From Microbulbifer rhizosphaerae (GTDB lineage Bacteria > Pseudomonadota > Gammaproteobacteria > Pseudomonadales > Cellvibrionaceae): a stretch of DNA of 64,000 nt. The stretch spans positions 62,001 through 126,000 of the forward strand of contig NZ_JACHWZ010000002.1 in assembly GCF_014191725.1 (NCBI RefSeq). Reading direction: 5' to 3'. The notes under the pieces are model-generated. The model was not told where the DNA came from. It saw only the letters and a program-made list of their open reading frames with translations, and did no database searches. This document shows positions 56,313 to 64,000 of the stretch, one piece after another. A program made the position numbers and the translations under genes. Position 1 is the first letter of the stretch. Each line of letters begins with the position of its first letter.

Positions 56313-58985
56313 ATGGCGTTACTCGAGCACTTTCGCGCACAAAAGACCTGCACCACCTGCCCCTACTGTGGTGTGGGCTGCGGTGTAACAGCCACCGTGA
56401 AAAACCGCGGCGATGAGCAGGCGGCATCGGTCGCCGGCGACGAGCAGCATCCGGCCAATGCCGGCCGCCTGTGCGTCAAGGGTTCCGCCCTGGCGGAAAC
56501 CCTGGGTGAACACGGCCGCCTGCTGCGCCCGCGCCTGCGCGGCAGGGAATGCGACTGGGACAGCGCCATGGATTTCATGGCGAGGCAGTTCAAACGCACC
56601 ATCGCCGAACACGGCCCCGACTCAGTGGCCTTTTACCTGTCCGGCCAGTTGCTTACCGAGGACTACTACGTCGCCAACAAGCTGATGAAAGGTTTTATCG
56701 GCAGCGGCAATGTGGATACCAACTCGCGCCTGTGCATGTCCTCGGCGGTGGCCGCCTACAAGCGCGCGCTCGGCGCGGACGCGGTGCCCTGCTGTTACGA
56801 GGATCTGGAAGAGGCGGAACTGGTGGTGCTGGTGGGCTCCAACGCCGCCTGGACCCACCCGATACTCTTCCAGCGCATGCAGGCGGCAAATGCCAAGCTG
56901 GTGGTAATCGACCCCCGCGCCAGCGCCACCAGCGAGATGGCGGACCTGCACCTGGCGATCACCCCCGGCAGCGACGGGGCGCTGTTCAACGGCCTGCTCC
57001 GCTTCCTGTCGGAAGTAAATTCTCTTGACAGAGAATTTATAAAGAACCACACGGAAAACTTCTCACAGACTCTGGACACCGCAGGGGAATGGACGCCGGA
57101 GAAAACCGCCGAATACTGCGGCTTGCCCCTCGACCAGCTGATGGAATTTTTTACGCTTTTTTCGCACAGCGAAAAAACGATCAGCTTCTATTCCCAGGGC
57201 ATCAACCAGTCCAGCAGCGGCACCGACAAGAACAACGCGATCATCAACTGCCACCTGGCCACCGGGCGCATCGGAAAGCCCGGCGCCGGCCCCTTTTCCA
57301 TCACCGGCCAGCCCAATGCCATGGGCGGGCGCGAGGTGGGCGGACTGGCCAATATGCTCGCTGCGCATATGGATTTCACCCCGGAAAATATCGACCGCGT
57401 GGGGCGCTTCTGGCGCTCGGGCTCCATGGCGAACAAGCCGGGGCTGAAAGCGGTGGATCTCTTCCGGGCTATCGAAAACGGGGAGATCAAGGCCGTCTGG
57501 ATCATGGCCACCAACCCGGCGGTGAGCATGCCGGATGCCGGACGCGTGGCCCGCGCGCTGGAAAAATGCCCGCTGGTGGTGGTCTCCGACTGCGTGGCGG
57601 ACACCGACACCGCCCGCTGTGCCGACCTGCTGCTGCCCGCCACCACCTGGGGGGAGAAAAACGGCACCGTAACCAATTCCGAGCGGCGCATTTCCCGCCA
57701 GAGGTCCTTCCTGACGCCGCCCGGCGAGGCCCGGCACGACTGGCAGATAATCTGCGACCTGGCCACGCAGATGGGCTTCGGCGAAGCCTTCGCCTACACC
57801 CATCCGGTGGATATTTTCCGCGAGCACGCCGCCCTCTCCGGTTTTGAGAACCAAACCGGAAAACCGGGCAGCCGGGCATTCGATATTTCCGCGTTGGAGA
57901 ACCTCAGCCGGCGCGAATACGACCAGCTGCAGCCGGTACAGTGGCCGGTCAACAGCGCCAATCCGGAAGGAACCCAGCGGCTGTTCGCGGACGGGCGCTT
58001 CTATACCGCAAGCGGCCGCGCGCAATTTGTGCCGGTACAGCCGCGCAGCCCCGAGCAGAAACGCAGCGCCGAATACCCGCTGTGGCTCAACAGCGGCCGC
58101 CTGCGCGACCAGTGGCACACCATGACCCGTACCGGCCGCGCGCGAAAATTGCTGGACCACAGCGAACTGCCGGAAATACAGATCAACCCGCGGGATGCCA
58201 AACACTGGCATGTCGACGACGGACAGCTGGTAGAAGTGCGCAGCCCCCGGGGCACCCTCTGCGGCCGCGCGGCGCTCACCGGGGCGCAAAAGGCCGGGGA
58301 GCTGTTCGCCCCCATTCACTGGAGCGAAACCCTGGCATACCGGGCGCGGGTCAGCGCGCTGGCGGAACCGGTCACCGACCCCTACTCGGGCCAGCCGGAG
58401 TTCAAGCAGCTGTCGGTGCAGCTGAAGCCGTTGCCCGTGCACAGCTACGCCAGCCTGCTGTGCCGCCGGGAAAGCGCCGAACGCATTCAGCAGTGGCTGT
58501 CGGAAGCGGACCTGGTGCACTGGTACCGGGTCCCCTGCAATGACGGCTACCGCTACGAGCTGGCGCTGCGCGAAACCCCGGACTGGCGCGCACTGGGCGA
58601 ACAACTGCTCGGGCGCAACGACCTGCACTGGCAGCAACTGCGACTGCTCCAGGGGGAGCGCTGGCTGGCCTACGGCCGACAGGTGGACCTACTGGTCTTT
58701 ACCGGTGGAGACTGGCGCACCCTGCCGGACCGCCAGGTGCTGGAAAGCAGCCTGGAACAGCCGCTGCCCGAGGCACCGGCACAACTGCTGCAGAATATTC
58801 CCCCCGGCGCGCAGATGGTGTGCAGCTGTATGCAGGTTTCCCGGCAGCAGATACAGGAAGCCATCGAACGCGGCGTCGACTCGGTGGAATCCCTGGGCGA
58901 GGAACTCGGCTGCGGCACCAACTGCGGTTCCTGCAAACCGGAAATCGCCGGACTGTTGCGCAAGCTGGCGGAGCAGGCCGCCTGA
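56313..58985 (+). CDS. nasA: Assimilatory nitrate reductase catalytic subunit
   Basis: An 890-aa Mo-bisMGD enzyme. The N-terminal [4Fe-4S] motif (CTTCPYCGVGCGV...GRLCVKG) precedes the molybdopterin domains (NTNSRLCMSSAVA, SITGQPNAMGGREVGG) and a C-terminal BFD-like [2Fe-2S] domain (MVCSCMQVSR, CGTNCGSCKPE), as in Klebsiella NasA. It reduces nitrate to nitrite for NirBD. ATG 56313 lies 2 bp after the nirD stop; no good ribosome-binding site is seen, so coupling to nirD is likely. Confidence 0.95.
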   Translation: MALLEHFRAQKTCTTCPYCGVGCGVTATVKNRGDEQAASVAGDEQHPANAGRLCVKGSALAETLGEHGRLLRPRLRGRECDWDSAMDFMARQFKRTIAEHGPDSVAFYLSGQLLTEDYYVANKLMKGFIGSGNVDTNSRLCMSSAVAAYKRALGADAVPCCYEDLEEAELVVLVGSNAAWTHPILFQRMQAANAKLVVIDPRASATSEMADLHLAITPGSDGALFNGLLRFLSEVNSLDREFIKNHTENFSQTLDTAGEWTPEKTAEYCGLPLDQLMEFFTLFSHSEKTISFYSQGINQSSSGTDKNNAIINCHLATGRIGKPGAGPFSITGQPNAMGGREVGGLANMLAAHMDFTPENIDRVGRFWRSGSMANKPGLKAVDLFRAIENGEIKAVWIMATNPAVSMPDAGRVARALEKCPLVVVSDCVADTDTARCADLLLPATTWGEKNGTVTNSERRISRQRSFLTPPGEARHDWQIICDLATQMGFGEAFAYTHPVDIFREHAALSGFENQTGKPGSRAFDISALENLSRREYDQLQPVQWPVNSANPEGTQRLFADGRFYTASGRAQFVPVQPRSPEQKRSAEYPLWLNSGRLRDQWHTMTRTGRARKLLDHSELPEIQINPRDAKHWHVDDGQLVEVRSPRGTLCGRAALTGAQKAGELFAPIHWSETLAYRARVSALAEPVTDPYSGQPEFKQLSVQLKPLPVHSYASLLCRRESAERIQQWLSEADLVHWYRVPCNDGYRYELALRETPDWRALGEQLLGRNDLHWQQLRLLQGERWLAYGRQVDLLVFTGGDWRTLPDRQVLESSLEQPLPEAPAQLLQNIPPGAQMVCSCMQVSRQQIQEAIERGVDSVESLGEELGCGTNCGSCKPEIAGLLRKLAEQAA

Positions 58986-59026
58986 TTCGCAGAAGCTGTT
59001 TCAAATCAACTACTCGTTGAATCGTC

Positions 59027-59093
59027 ATACCGACGCAAACCGGTATCCAGTGTGCTGACACCTGGGTTCCGGCCTGCGCCGGAACGACGAAAG
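59027..59093. repeat. Degenerate interspersed palindrome before moeA
   Basis: CGTCATACCGACGCAAACCG...GTATCCAG is followed by TTCCGGCCTGCGCCGGAACGACG. It is related to the element at 55828 and lies in the 206-bp gap after nasA. Confidence 0.6.
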
Positions 59094-59191
59094 TATATTC
59101 GCCTCTGCGTCAGCCCCCACCCCCTGCGCTATTGCATTTCCCCCCAACCGCGCTAAGGTCCCCCCCATCCGCAACAAAAAGATAAAACACC

Positions 59192-60451
59192 ATGACCACC
59201 GATATCTGCCATCAGAGCGGCCTGATTTCCGTTGAGCTGGCCCGCGAGCAGTTGCTGGAGGCCATTGCCCCCCTGAGCGAAACCGAAACCCTTCCCCTGG
59301 AACAGGCCTGCGGCCGCGTGCTGGCGAAACCGGCACAGGCACAACTGGACCTGCCCCCCTGCGACAACTCGGCGATGGACGGCTACGCGCTTTGCGGCGA
59401 GAGCGACACTTCCCTGCAACTGGTTGGAAAAAGCCTCGCCGGCCATCCCTTTTCCGGCGCGATCGGGGCCGGCGAGTGCGTGCGCATCACCACCGGTGCG
59501 CCGCTGCCCGCGGGCGCCGACCGGGTGGTGATGCAGGAACAGGCGGAACTGCAGGGAGACAGCCTCACCCTGCACAGGGCCCCGAAAACCGGGGAGCATA
59601 TCCGCCGCCGCGGCGAGGACGTGCGCAGCGGGGAAACCCTGCTGGACACCGGCACCGCTCTCAAGGTACCGGATATCGCCCTGCTCGCCGCCGCCGGCGT
59701 GGCGCAGGTCACGGTTGTGCGCCGGGTGCGCGCCGCGCTGCTCTCCATCGGCGACGAGCTGCGCTCCCTGAATACCCCCGCCGCGGAACTGGGCGAGGGA
59801 AATATCTACGACAGCAACCGCATCGCGATAAAAGCGGCGCTCGCGCAATTGAACCTGGACATCGTCGATCTCGGCTGCCTGCCGGACGAGCCGCGGGCGA
59901 TCCGCGACGGATTTCTCGCCGCACGGGAGAGCGCTGACATTATCGTCACCAGCGGCGGCGTCTCTGTGGGCGAAGCGGATTTTACCCGCACAGTGCTGGA
60001 GGAACTGGGGCAACTGGAGCTGTGGCGCCTGGCGATCAAGCCAGGCAAGCCCTTCGCTTTCGGTCACCTGCCCCGGGAGAACGGCCGGGCACTGTTTTTC
60101 GGCCTGCCCGGCAATCCCGTTTCCGCCCTGGTCACCCTATACCAGCTGGTGCTGCCGGCGCTGGAGAAACTAAAAGGCGTGAGCGATGAAAATCGCCAGC
60201 CGCCGATCCAGTGCCGCGCGCGGCTGCTCAACCCCATCGCCAAGAAACCCGGGCGTCTGGACTACCAGCGCGGCTGCACCTGGCGCGACTGCGACGGCCA
60301 GCAAGTGGTGCAGAGCACCGGTGTACAAGGCAGCCATATCCTCTCCGGCTTCTCCCGCGCCAACTGTTTTATCGTGCTGCCGCGGGAAGGTGGCAACTGC
60401 GATACCGGGGACTGGGTCACCATCGAGCCTTTCAGGGCACCACTGGTGTAG
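59192..60451 (+). CDS. moeA: Molybdopterin molybdotransferase MoeA
   Basis: A 419-aa enzyme inserting molybdate into adenylylated molybdopterin. Motifs: NSAMDGYALCG, TGAPLPAGADRVVMQE, RRRGEDVRSGETLL, TSGGVSVGEADF and GLPGNPVSALVT. It sits next to nasA, and together with mod, moa and mob genes it equips the reductase. No moeB, mog or siroheme synthase is seen here. Confidence 0.95.
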   Translation: MTTDICHQSGLISVELAREQLLEAIAPLSETETLPLEQACGRVLAKPAQAQLDLPPCDNSAMDGYALCGESDTSLQLVGKSLAGHPFSGAIGAGECVRITTGAPLPAGADRVVMQEQAELQGDSLTLHRAPKTGEHIRRRGEDVRSGETLLDTGTALKVPDIALLAAAGVAQVTVVRRVRAALLSIGDELRSLNTPAAELGEGNIYDSNRIAIKAALAQLNLDIVDLGCLPDEPRAIRDGFLAARESADIIVTSGGVSVGEADFTRTVLEELGQLELWRLAIKPGKPFAFGHLPRENGRALFFGLPGNPVSALVTLYQLVLPALEKLKGVSDENRQPPIQCRARLLNPIAKKPGRLDYQRGCTWRDCDGQQVVQSTGVQGSHILSGFSRANCFIVLPREGGNCDTGDWVTIEPFRAPLV

Positions 60452-60457
60452 GACACT

Positions 60458-60865
60458 ATGTTAAAGATTCAACATATCGACCATATCGTACTGCGCGTCG
60501 TCGATTTGCAGGCGATGATGGATTTTTACCAACTGCTCGGCTGTACCGTGGAGCGTACGCAAAAGGAAATCGGCCTCTACCAACTGCGCGCCGGCAGCAG
60601 CCTGATCGACCTGGTGCCGGTGAACCAGAAACTGGGTCGCGCCGGCGGTGCGGCACCGGGCAAAGAGGGGCGCAATATGGATCACGTGTGCCTGCGCATA
60701 GACCCCTTCGACGGGGAGCAGATACTTCGGTACCTGCGCGACAACGACATCGAACCCGGGCAGGTGGAATCCCGCTACGGGGCCGAGGGCGAAGGGCCGT
60801 CGATCTATGTCAGCGATCCGGAAAACAATGTAGTGGAACTCAAGGGGCCACCCTGGGAAAACTGA
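60458..60865 (+). CDS. VOC-family (glyoxalase/bleomycin resistance-like) protein
   Basis: A 135-aa protein with two beta-alpha-beta-beta-beta repeats of the vicinal oxygen chelate fold (HIDHIVLRVVDLQAMMDFYQ and MDHVCLRIDPFDGEQILRYL). It starts 6 bp after moeA, preceded by GGA. The His and Glu metal ligands (HIDH; NVVELKGP) appear kept. Its substrate cannot be told; the moeA adjacency may be incidental. Confidence 0.85.
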   Translation: MLKIQHIDHIVLRVVDLQAMMDFYQLLGCTVERTQKEIGLYQLRAGSSLIDLVPVNQKLGRAGGAAPGKEGRNMDHVCLRIDPFDGEQILRYLRDNDIEPGQVESRYGAEGEGPSIYVSDPENNVVELKGPPWEN

Positions 60866-60978
60866 AACCTGCACCGGTGCGAGGCCGCCATGGGTGGCGG
60901 TCATGCAGACAGCGCATGGAGCAGTTGTCTGCCACGACGCACCCTACGGCACCGTAAACTCAGACAAGGAGGAAAAAA

Positions 60979-61703
60979 ATGCACAGTGAAACACTCGAAT
61001 ACACGGTGGACGGCGAATCGTTTACCGGGTACCTGGCCTACGATGACAGCATCGACGGCGAGCGTCCGGGCATTCTGGTAATTCACGAGTGGTGGGGCCA
61101 CAACGATTTCGTCCGCGAGCAGGCCGACCGGCTGGCCGCCCTGGGCTATACCGCCTTTGCGCTGGATATGTTCGGTTCCGGCAAGCAGGCGGACAACCCC
61201 ACCGATGCCGCGGCGCTGATGAATGGCGTTCTCGAGACTCCCGGGGCCGTCAAACAGCGTTTCCACACCGCTATGGACCTGCTGCAGAAACACGAAATCG
61301 TCGACGGAGCGCGCATCGCCGCCCAGGGTTACTGCTTCGGCGGCGCCGTGGCACTGAACATGGCGCGGCTGGGATTGGAGCTGAAAGGCGTGGTGAGCTT
61401 CCACGGCACGCTGGACAGCGATATCAAGGTAGAGCCCGGCACCGTCAAGGCGGAGATCCAGGTCTATGTCGGCGGCGCCGACGACATGATTCCAGCGGAC
61501 CAGGTGGCGGCCTTTGTCAAAGAGATGCAAACCGCCGAGTGAAATTCCAGCTGACCAGCTATCCCGGCGTCAAACACGGCTTTACCAACCCCGCCGCCAC
61601 CGGCCGCGGTGAAAAGTTCGGTATTCCCCTGGCCTACAGTGAAACCGCGGCGAGGGATGCCTGGGATGGCGCGGTGAATTTTTATCGCAAGTTGTTTGGC
61701 TGA
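60979..61703 (+). pseudogene. Dienelactone hydrolase-family gene with a 1-nt frameshift
   Basis: The frame from 60979 (GGAGG just upstream) encodes an alpha/beta hydrolase with the nucleophile motif GYCFGG and the acid region GADDMIPADQ, then stops at 61542 after MQTAE. The rest of the family, including the catalytic His (YPGVKHGFTNPAA) and NFYRKLFG end, continues in the shifted frame to 61703. Restoring one base near 61537 (GCCGA to GCCGGA, giving MQTAGVKFQLTS) repairs it. The truncated product would lack the triad His, so this is either a real pseudogene or an assembly error. Confidence 0.85.
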
Positions 61704-61712
61704 ATGTTTCCT

Positions 61713-61813
61713 GTAGGGGACGAATCTTGTGTTCGCCCCTTGGCGGGCCTGTGGCCCGCTTGCCGAGCTGGAGCTCCGCGGTCCCGGGTGTTCGCCTGCA
61801 AGCAAATCCTACG
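61713..61813. repeat. Composite interspersed repeat downstream of the hydrolase
   Basis: It combines TGTAGGGGACGAATCTTGTG...GTTCGCCCC (as in the narK leader), GGCGGGCCTGTGGCCCGC, CGAGCTGGAGCTCCG and TTCGCCTGCAAGCAAATCC. Parts match the blocks at 17581, 17977, 49487 and 3327. It fills the gap up to soxR. Confidence 0.75.
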
Positions 61814-61821
61814 GGAAGCCA

Positions 61822-62304
61822 CTAATCACTGACAAGATACTGCGGCCCACTGCCTCTCCCCCCCGCCACGTCTTCCGGGTTGCGCAACGGGCAGCTGTCC
61901 ATGGACAGGCAACCGCAGCCGATACAACCTTCCAACCGATCCCGCAATAAAGTCAGCTGTTCGATACGCCCATCCAGATCCTCACGCCAGCGCGCGGAGA
62001 GCTTTGCCCAATCCCGGGCGTTGGGTGTGCGCCCGTTCGGCAGCGTATCCAGCGCCTCGCGGATTTCCGCCAGGGGAATGCCTGTTCGCTGGGCCACTTT
62101 GATAATACCCACCCGGCGCAATACATCGCGGGCGTAGCGGCGCTGGTTGCCGGCGGTGCGCCAGCTTTTGATCAGTCCCTTGCTCTCGTAGAAATGCAGG
62201 GTGGAAACCGCCACGCCGCTGCGCTCGGCCACCTCGCCCACCGTGAGCTCACGGCGCAGTTTCGGGTCCTGGCAGGTGCTGCCACCACCTTTCTTCATAG
62301 TCAT
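61822..62304 (-). CDS. soxR: Redox-sensitive transcriptional activator SoxR (MerR family)
   Basis: A 160-aa MerR-type regulator. The helix-turn-helix region is [20 protein letters not shown]; the C-terminal [2Fe-2S] site has the SoxR spacing [12 protein letters not shown]. The start is among ATG 62340, 62304 and 62298; I prefer 62304. It diverges from the FMN reductase gene across a SoxR box and presumably controls it in response to redox-active compounds. Confidence 0.92.
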   Translation of the reverse strand: MTMKKGGGSTCQDPKLRRELTVGEVAERSGVAVSTLHFYESKGLIKSWRTAGNQRRYARDVLRRVGIIKVAQRTGIPLAEIREALDTLPNGRTPNARDWAKLSARWREDLDGRIEQLTLLRDRLEGCIGCGCLSMDSCPLRNPEDVAGGRGSGPQYLVSD

Positions 62305-62345
62305 CTTTCTACCCATGCCATAGCGAAAATTTATCGTCACAGCGA

Positions 62346-62376
62346 TTGACCTAAAGTTAACTTGAGCTTTTACACT
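62346..62376 (+). promoter_or_regulatory. SoxR-controlled promoter with 19-bp spacer
   Basis: TTGACC (-35, 62346-62351) and TACACT (-10, 62371-62376) are 19 bp apart, the long spacer of MerR-family promoters. The spacer holds CCTAAAGTTAACTTGAGC, agreeing with the E. coli SoxR site CCTCAAGTTAACTTGAGG at 16 of 18 bases. It drives the FMN reductase gene at 62412. Confidence 0.85.
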
Positions 62377-62411
62377 GCGCGGCGTTCGATTGCAACCTCT
62401 GGGAGAAAACC

Positions 62412-62951
62412 ATGCACACCAGGATTCACCTCGCCGTGATTTACGGCAGCACCCGCGAGGGCCGCCTCTGTGACGCCATCGTCAATTGGCTGGCCGCCCA
62501 ACTGGAACAGGGTGGCGACTACACTCTCGACCTGATCGATCCCGCCGCCGGCACCGCCGATCTGCGCGGACGCCTCGACAGGGCCGACGCGTTCATAGTC
62601 GCAACTCCCGAGTACAACCACGGCTATCCGGCGCCGCTCAAAGCCCTCATCGATTCCGCCAATGCGGAGTGGCAGGCCAAACCGGTGGCCTTTGTCAGCT
62701 ACGGTGGCATCTCCGGCGGATCGCGCGCGGTGGAGCAGCTGCGCCAGGTATTCGCCGAACTGCACGCAGTCACCCTGCGCGACTGCGTCAGCTTTATCAA
62801 CGTCTGGGAGCAGTTCGATGATCGCGGCCAGCTGTGGGACGCCGCCCGCGCCGAGCGTTCCCTGGCGTGCATGCTGGCGCACCTGCGCTGGTGGGCAACT
62901 TCCCTGCGCGAAGCGCGCGATCATCGCCCCTACGCGGAGATCGCCGCGTGA
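62412..62951 (+). CDS. NADPH-dependent FMN reductase-family protein
   Basis: A 179-aa flavodoxin-fold oxidoreductase. The phosphate loop is GSTREGRL and the flavin-contact motif is [13 protein letters not shown], as in the NADPH-dependent FMN reductase/ArsH family. GGGAG lies upstream of the ATG. It is the first gene behind the SoxR-type promoter, suggesting a role in handling redox-cycling drugs or quinones; the substrate is not known. Confidence 0.9.
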   Translation: MHTRIHLAVIYGSTREGRLCDAIVNWLAAQLEQGGDYTLDLIDPAAGTADLRGRLDRADAFIVATPEYNHGYPAPLKALIDSANAEWQAKPVAFVSYGGISGGSRAVEQLRQVFAELHAVTLRDCVSFINVWEQFDDRGQLWDAARAERSLACMLAHLRWWATSLREARDHRPYAEIAA

Positions 62952-64000
62952 AGCCTTACCCCGTACAAGCCGGATTTGAAACAGCCACTGCGACAGAGCG
63001 GAAAGATCTATCCCTGCGAAAGGCTACCCTCCTCTGCCTGGCCGCGCTGACAGTGATGGCCGGGGCTACTGTCGCGCCTTCGCTGCCGGCGCTGGAAAAC
63101 CACTTCGCTGATAGCGCCAACAGCGAATTGTTGACTCGGCTGGTACTCACCTTGCCGGCCCTGTTTATCGCCCTCTTCGCGCCGCTTGCCGGCGTTGTCT
63201 CCGATCGTTTCGGACGGCGGCGGTTGCTGTTGTCATCGGTGTTGCTGTATGGACTGGCGGGCGTGTCCGGACTGCTGGCCGACAGCCTGCCTGGGATACT
63301 GGTGGGCCGCGCACTGCTGGGTATCGCGGTGGCCGGCACCATGACTTCCGTCACCGCACTGGTTGGCGATTATTTTTCCGGCGCTGAGCAGGGGAAATAT
63401 ATGGCGCAACAGGGTGCCTTTATCAGCTTCGGCGGTGTGGTGTTTCTCGTTCTCGGCGGCCTGCTGGCAGACCTGCACTGGCGCGCGCCTTTCGCGGTCT
63501 ACGCCATAGCCCTGCTCCTGCTGCCCGCCGCGCTGTTTTTTCTCGGCGAACCGGTGCGCGATCGCGACACCGCCGAAAGTGCGGGCAATGCGGCGCAGGT
63601 GCCCTACTTTCCGCTGGCGGCGCTGTTTGCCGCGGCGCTGCTCAACAGTCTGGTGTTCTACCTGATTCCGACCCAACTGCCGTTTCTGCTGCGGGAAATC
63701 GGCACTGTGTTGCCCAGCCACGCGGGACAGGCCATCGCCGGCGGCAACCTGATGGGAGCTGTCTCCTCGCTGTTTTTCTATCGCCGCATTCGCGAGCGGC
63801 TGGGAGCCCCTGGACTATTCGCCTTCTGCTTCGCCTTTATGGCCGCCGGCATGCTGCTGATTTCCGCAGCGGATTCCTTCGCCGCGGTAATGGCCGCGAC
63901 AGCGGTATACGGCGTCGGCATGGGCGCTCTGATGCCGCATCTGTTCGCCAGTGCCATACATCTGGCATCGGAGCGAATGCGCGGGCGCATCTCCGGCGGG
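62948..64000 (+). CDS. MFS transporter, 3' end outside window (partial)
   Basis: GTG 62948 overlaps the FMN reductase stop (GTGA). About 350 residues are open to the window end. Typical MFS motifs are visible: PLAGVVSDRFGRRRLLL after helix 2, RALLGIAVAG in helix 4 and a second-half start near VPYFPLAALF. The coupling to a SoxR-controlled reductase suggests efflux of a redox-active compound. Confidence 0.85.
   Translation, partial: MKPYPVQAGFETATATERKDLSLRKATLLCLAALTVMAGATVAPSLPALENHFADSANSELLTRLVLTLPALFIALFAPLAGVVSDRFGRRRLLLSSVLLYGLAGVSGLLADSLPGILVGRALLGIAVAGTMTSVTALVGDYFSGAEQGKYMAQQGAFISFGGVVFLVLGGLLADLHWRAPFAVYAIALLLLPAALFFLGEPVRDRDTAESAGNAAQVPYFPLAALFAAALLNSLVFYLIPTQLPFLLREIGTVLPSHAGQAIAGGNLMGAVSSLFFYRRIRERLGAPGLFAFCFAFMAAGMLLISAADSFAAVMAATAVYGVGMGALMPHLFASAIHLASERMRGRISGG

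Noticed and set aside
57063..58637. 524-aa minus-strand open frame
   Set aside because: Shadow of nasA; no motifs and no start signal.

Overview
The window looks like a chromosome segment of a GC-rich marine-type gammaproteobacterium, probably of the Cellvibrionales (Microbulbifer-like). This rests on proteobacterial gene order (secG-tpiA-glmM-folP-ftsH-rlmE/yhbY), a two-gene pntAB, a Pseudomonas-like nasT-nasS-narK-kinase-nirBD-nasA layout, and many REP-type palindromes. The taxon is inference; no rRNA is present.

Region 1 (1-28.1 kb, all minus strand) is an envelope/surface locus. A nine-gene operon (28132 to 18081) encodes a small periplasmic protein, a TPR/coiled-coil periplasmic protein, a 1063-aa TPR lipoprotein, a small TPR lipoprotein, a 93-aa secreted protein, an ExbB/TolQ-type channel, two ExbD-type proteins and a TonB-like protein with an AgmX/PglI-type C-terminus. 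The set resembles the Glt/Agl/Nfs (gliding/sporulation) and Tol-Pal machines. About 850 bp of repeats and promoter sequence follow. Then comes a 4587-aa secreted DUF11-repeat protein, translationally coupled (TGATG) to an OmpA-family outer membrane protein that runs off the window. The two transcription units share a 15-bp upstream motif, suggesting one system: a proton-driven trans-envelope machine and its surface substrates.

Region 2 (28.6-40.9 kb) is housekeeping: tRNA-Leu(GAG), secG, tpiA, glmM, folP, ftsH, rlmE, then yhbY on the plus strand, a small lipoprotein, an S41 peptidase lipoprotein and pntAB. The intergenic gaps hold inverted-repeat elements that start just after stop codons, REP palindromes and an 11-copy 7-bp tandem repeat.

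Region 3 (41-60.5 kb) is a molybdenum and nitrate-assimilation cluster. modABC with moaEDCB runs on the minus strand, followed by mobA and moaA; moaA has a leader that folds like a Moco riboswitch. Diverging from it are nasT (ANTAR antiterminator), nasS (nitrate sensor), narK, a PP2C phosphatase/kinase fusion, nirB, nirD, nasA and moeA. Three sigma54-like elements precede nasT, narK and nirB. The narK leader has a hexaloop hairpin that is mutually exclusive with a terminator, the expected NasT target.

Region 4 (60.4-64 kb) carries a VOC protein, a frameshifted dienelactone hydrolase, soxR diverging from an FMN reductase across a textbook SoxR box, and an MFS transporter cut by the window end.
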